In this document: piece after piece, positions 60,606 through 64,000 of the stretch
Layout of the letters: each line of letters starts with the position of its first letter
Position numbering within the stretch: position 1 is the first letter of the stretch
Assembly (NCBI GenBank): GCA_003439945.1
Contig: QVRM01000292.1
Span: 182,001 to 246,000, forward strand
Direction: 5' to 3'
Origin: Dermanyssus gallinae
Taxonomy: Eukaryota; Arthropoda; Arachnida; Mesostigmata; Dermanyssidae
DNA: 64,000 nt
Position numbers and translations under genes: made by a program
Notes under the pieces: generated by a model
Told to the model about the DNA's origin: nothing
The model's input: the letters and a program-made list of their open reading frames with translations, nothing else
Database searches by the model: none

Positions 60606-63600
60606 TTCAATTTTTCGGTGTTTCCCTACAATTGTGGAATCTAACCGTGTACCCGCCTAGGTTCACCCCCGCTCCTCAAACCATAGAGCCGATGGTTATT
60701 ATTATTATTATGGTTTTATCAGTTTTAGCAACTGTAGCTTATAGTCGTATCCCATAGTCCGTTCTCACCGAAAAATATATTACCGCAAGCAGTGCCGTCA
60801 GGTGAGACAGAGGACAAGGCAATGTTTAGTGTTAATAATTTTGCCGTCCGTAAATTTATTTCCTCATAAATCTAAAACAAATCTATATGCACGCTAGATT
60901 TAAAGCACGTTCCTTTCTATTTGCTGATAATTCATAATCCAAACAAATATATACTTGTCCCCATTTTGTTTTTATTCGTTAGCGTTCTTTACGTAATTCC
61001 CTCTTACTACGATTCTGCTATCACATTTGATAATGTCTCTCTTCCAATTGTTGACCGGATTTAAAGGCATTGATGTCCGTAATGCCAGTCTATATGATTA
61101 GAGTTAGAGATCCACTTGCTACTGTTCGCGGACACTACAGAAAGTTTAACATTGTATCGTTTAACTCCTAAAGACGGTCCATCCCTCTTAATATCACGTG
61201 CACGCACGGGCTTACTGAGCACAAGCCTGTTATGTTTGCGGTTCGTGCGTCTTTCGTTCGGGTGTCGAGACGATACATCTGTACACTATACACAAACACG
61301 AAATTAGATTATATGCGCTTGTCGCTGGCATTAACTCACAAAATATATTATCACCTTTGAAGACTTATTTACAGACCACACATGAGATAAAATAATTATA
61401 GTGTATGGCCTAGATGCATCCTCCATCATGGCGTCTTGGAGTCAGGGGATTTGCCAGGCCACGGCACGGGCTCGCCCAACCTAACAGGAAAAGTGTATTT
61501 TATGTCATATCTTTGGTCAAGCCCTGATAAGTAAATGTAAGTATGTGCCACCGCTATAGTAAGAAGGGAATATTTCTATAGTCCAAATCGAACTTAAAAA
61601 TTGTGCTCCTTTTGCTGTTAGTGGTAGTAACTATAGCCTCGCCGTTGGTGTTCGGCCTTTTGCAAAATTCAGCTTGTCCGCCTGGGCCCTACATATCGCC
61701 ACTGGCATCCCCATTATGTCGCGTCCTTAAATAATAACATGGTTCACGAAGTTGAAAAACGCTGCGTCCGTTCGAACGGTGAAGTAGGCATTTCATATAT
61801 GTATATATCAACCGCATCAACTTTAACGACAGCAAAAGGCCCACAGATAGATCTTCTGTTATTCCTGCCCAAAATAGATATTCTATAAGTGTGTCATTAT
61901 TGACCTTGTATATGTTTTTTCTCTTTATTAGTCTACCTCAAAAACTGTGCGAAGATAGTTTATCCTCAGTTAGGCTTAACGCAAATAGACTGGGTCCCAT
62001 TATCGGGTATTTTCTGATGAGCAATCGAGCCATTTAGTCACCCATATTCCATATAGTCTACCTGAATGAACGGCTGAATCATCAAACTTTGTTAGCAACG
62101 ATTGGTAAAGGTATGCAAAACGTTCTTACTAACAACAGAACGTGTTTACCTTACTATATACTATACTAAGCGATTTTTATTAGTGAATAAATTCGTTTTG
62201 TTTCTTGAGGTAAATTCTTATTTCCATTTCAATGCAAGCTCCACCAAATTCTATACATCGATATAGAAACCCGAGATTGCTATACATCGAGAACCACTCT
62301 TAGGATGTTGTCTAATTCCACCTCAATGGCGTCAAGCACCGATTCGCGCATCGCTGAAAAGCCTCCGCCCCAGCACAGTGAAAACGCTGGTAGGCATGCT
62401 GTAGAATACCATTCACTCGTTACTGCACCTTCTTCCAGTTCGATCGTCGCCACAATTTCACTTCTGGAAAAGAAGGAGGCAATCGTCACCCGGCCTTCCG
62501 ACGGTTGGCTATTGACGCTTGTGGGCGGAGCAGCTCCAAGGCGTGACCACGCGAGCTCTGGGACTTTAGTTGAGACTCATACAAACGTACCGATGTCTCA
62601 TCATCGATGATGATCGTTGAGAAATTGCCACATCGAAGTTTCCGAGCCAGAACGACCCGCGTCTTCTTTCGTCCTGTGACAAACCACGATTTTCCAAATG
62701 AGTCGATTTTTGCTGAGTCTGAGACATTCGTGCAGGATCCTATGAAAAGACAAGGCAATCAAGTTCAAATACTTTCCCTACCTTATTATGATATTATTAT
62801 TATTTCCTCAATTGCACCTAGCCGTCACACGAGCCACAGTTTCGTGTCAGCTCTTTCTGGTTAACGCAGTAAAAACTTCTGGTAAGCATTCTACAGTATG
62901 TCATTTGCTTGTCACCGTACCACCTTCTCCTAGTTCGACTATCGCCACTTTCCCATACCAGATTTATGGGAGAATTGTCTACCCAAACCCCAGCAAAAAT
63001 TGCGCTAATCGTCAGCGGATTCGATTCCCACTCTCCACTACGCGGAAAAATGTAAAAACATTCCCAGGTCTCTATGTAATAGCTGAACCGTCGTCATTCG
63101 TTTTATAAGTTTGTCCCCGCAAGTTTGCTTGTCAACCAATGAGTTAGTGAAAATGTCTAAGTTATTTAGTGGTCGTAGCGTGGTTACGTCCGTCATGTCC
63201 AATTTGCCTCGGTTATCTCATGCAGCACGTTGCTCTTATAACACCTCTTTGTTTACTTCTGTACTGATACGACTCAATGGACTACCCCTGAACATTGAAC
63301 TTACGTCAAAGCGTTCATCTAATTGCAATCGATGAGCGCATGGTTGCCATATATGGGAGTTGGCAGGTGGTTTACTCCAGTTGAATATGCCTTGTCGGGA
63401 AAAGATTTCATAGCGGTGGTCGTACAGTCTGTTACATAGGCGCAAATCCTTCTGTTCTGTAGGCGCTTGGAATGTTTTTCTAGAGGCAACCAAACAACTT
63501 CCCGAGTGTACCCCAAAAGTGCCCTGGGACCTACTAAAGACAATATTGCAGGAGGGGTTAGTTATTCAGTATGACGGCATAGCGGAGCATGCTCCGATCA

Positions 63601-63748
63601 GACAGACTACGGATGTCGCTCAGGGGACTAACCTTGTGCGTTGTGTTTCCATATAACGGGTAAGTGATCGCCAAGTAAGAATCCAAGAGCGGCACCTTTC
63701 GTAAAAACTCTCATCTAAGCCTCTCACGTAATACTGCACCTAGACACC
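60606..63748. other. Unassigned stretch with one diverged internal duplication
   Basis: No gene recognised. Blocks 62381-62461 and 62871-62954 are about 70% alike by eye (GCTGGTAGGCATGCTGTAG against TCTGGTAAGCATTCTACAG). They lie in the same orientation 490 bp apart and may belong to an unknown repeat. Short ORFs here show no domain. Confidence 0.4.
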
Positions 63749-64000
63749 ATGCCGATGTGTTCGATCTGTCAGAGTGTTCCTCAAGATCTGTCGTCACCTC
63801 TGCACTGTTATGTAGGCGGTTGTGGGAAACTTGCACACCAAAAGTGACTCCAGCAATCAGTGAACCCGGATCATATCAGAGTGTGTAACGAATGTCGCCC
63901 AACGCCGCCCAAACTCGCTATTGGTATCAGAGCGACGCAGTTTCTAATGACCCGCATCCTCCCTCTTACCCAGCTCGTTCCCAACCGTCGGGGATCTCCA
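63749..64000 (+). pseudogene. PHD-type zinc finger ORF, LINE ORF1-like, interrupted and running off the window
   Basis: From ATG 63749 the frame reads MPMCSICQSVPQ, then LHCYVGGCGKLAHQK, a TGA at 63845-63847, then VNPDHIRVCNECRPTPP and open to the window end. CSIC, C...CGK.AH, (Cys) and CNEC are the spacing of a PHD finger. The TGA falls exactly where a zinc-binding Cys (TGC/TGT) is expected. PHD fingers of this kind open ORF1 of some CR1-like LINEs. A host PHD gene is also possible, since the rest lies outside. Confidence 0.5.

Overview
This window is non-coding-rich eukaryotic nuclear DNA, most likely from an arthropod. A mite or tick is possible, but I cannot fix the lineage from sequence alone. 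The evidence is one host gene split by GT-AG introns, long (TA)n, (TAA)n and (GTT)n microsatellites, tRNA-derived SINEs, and many decayed LINEs and DNA transposons. There is no bacterial operon structure, and nearly all short ORFs are chance or transposon debris.

Host gene: a BTB-BACK-Kelch protein lies on the plus strand from 28537 to 53698. Fourteen coding exons were placed by splice sites and reading phase. Together they give about 553 residues: BTB, BACK and six Kelch repeats. The start codon and any upstream exon were not found. Repeat by repeat, the Kelch domain looks KEAP1-like. Its introns hold most of the mobile elements, including one of 8.5 kb between exons 3 and 4.

Main mobile element: 31926-36904 is an apparently intact 4979-bp non-LTR retrotransposon flanked by a perfect 15-bp target-site duplication, inserted inside an older LINE. 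ORF1 is a Gag-like protein with an RRM-like region and three CCHC knuckles. ORF2 has a reverse transcriptase, a CCHC finger and a PD...D restriction-like endonuclease (RLE), with no room for an apurinic-type endonuclease. The two ORFs overlap at ATGATG (stop TGA inside ATGA). RLE-type LINEs are usually described as single-ORF, so this layout is the most unusual thing in the window.

Related RLE fragments of at least two other families sit at 25.9-28.3 kb and 57.3-60.5 kb. Most of their ends abut (TAA)n/(ATT)n arrays, which suggests a microsatellite target.

Other content: two 1155/1156-bp fold-back elements with TA target duplications (1366-2521, 19246-20400), the second nested in a LINE; a diverged third at 51874-52921; an R1/jockey-like LINE (47270-49490, minus); a CR1-like LINE (minus, split by the intact element); three SINE families; two mariner-like transposase remnants; an LTR-retrotransposon Gag/protease scrap; a divergent but structurally coherent 18S rRNA segment in an intron (40021-40571); and a PHD-finger ORF running off the right end.
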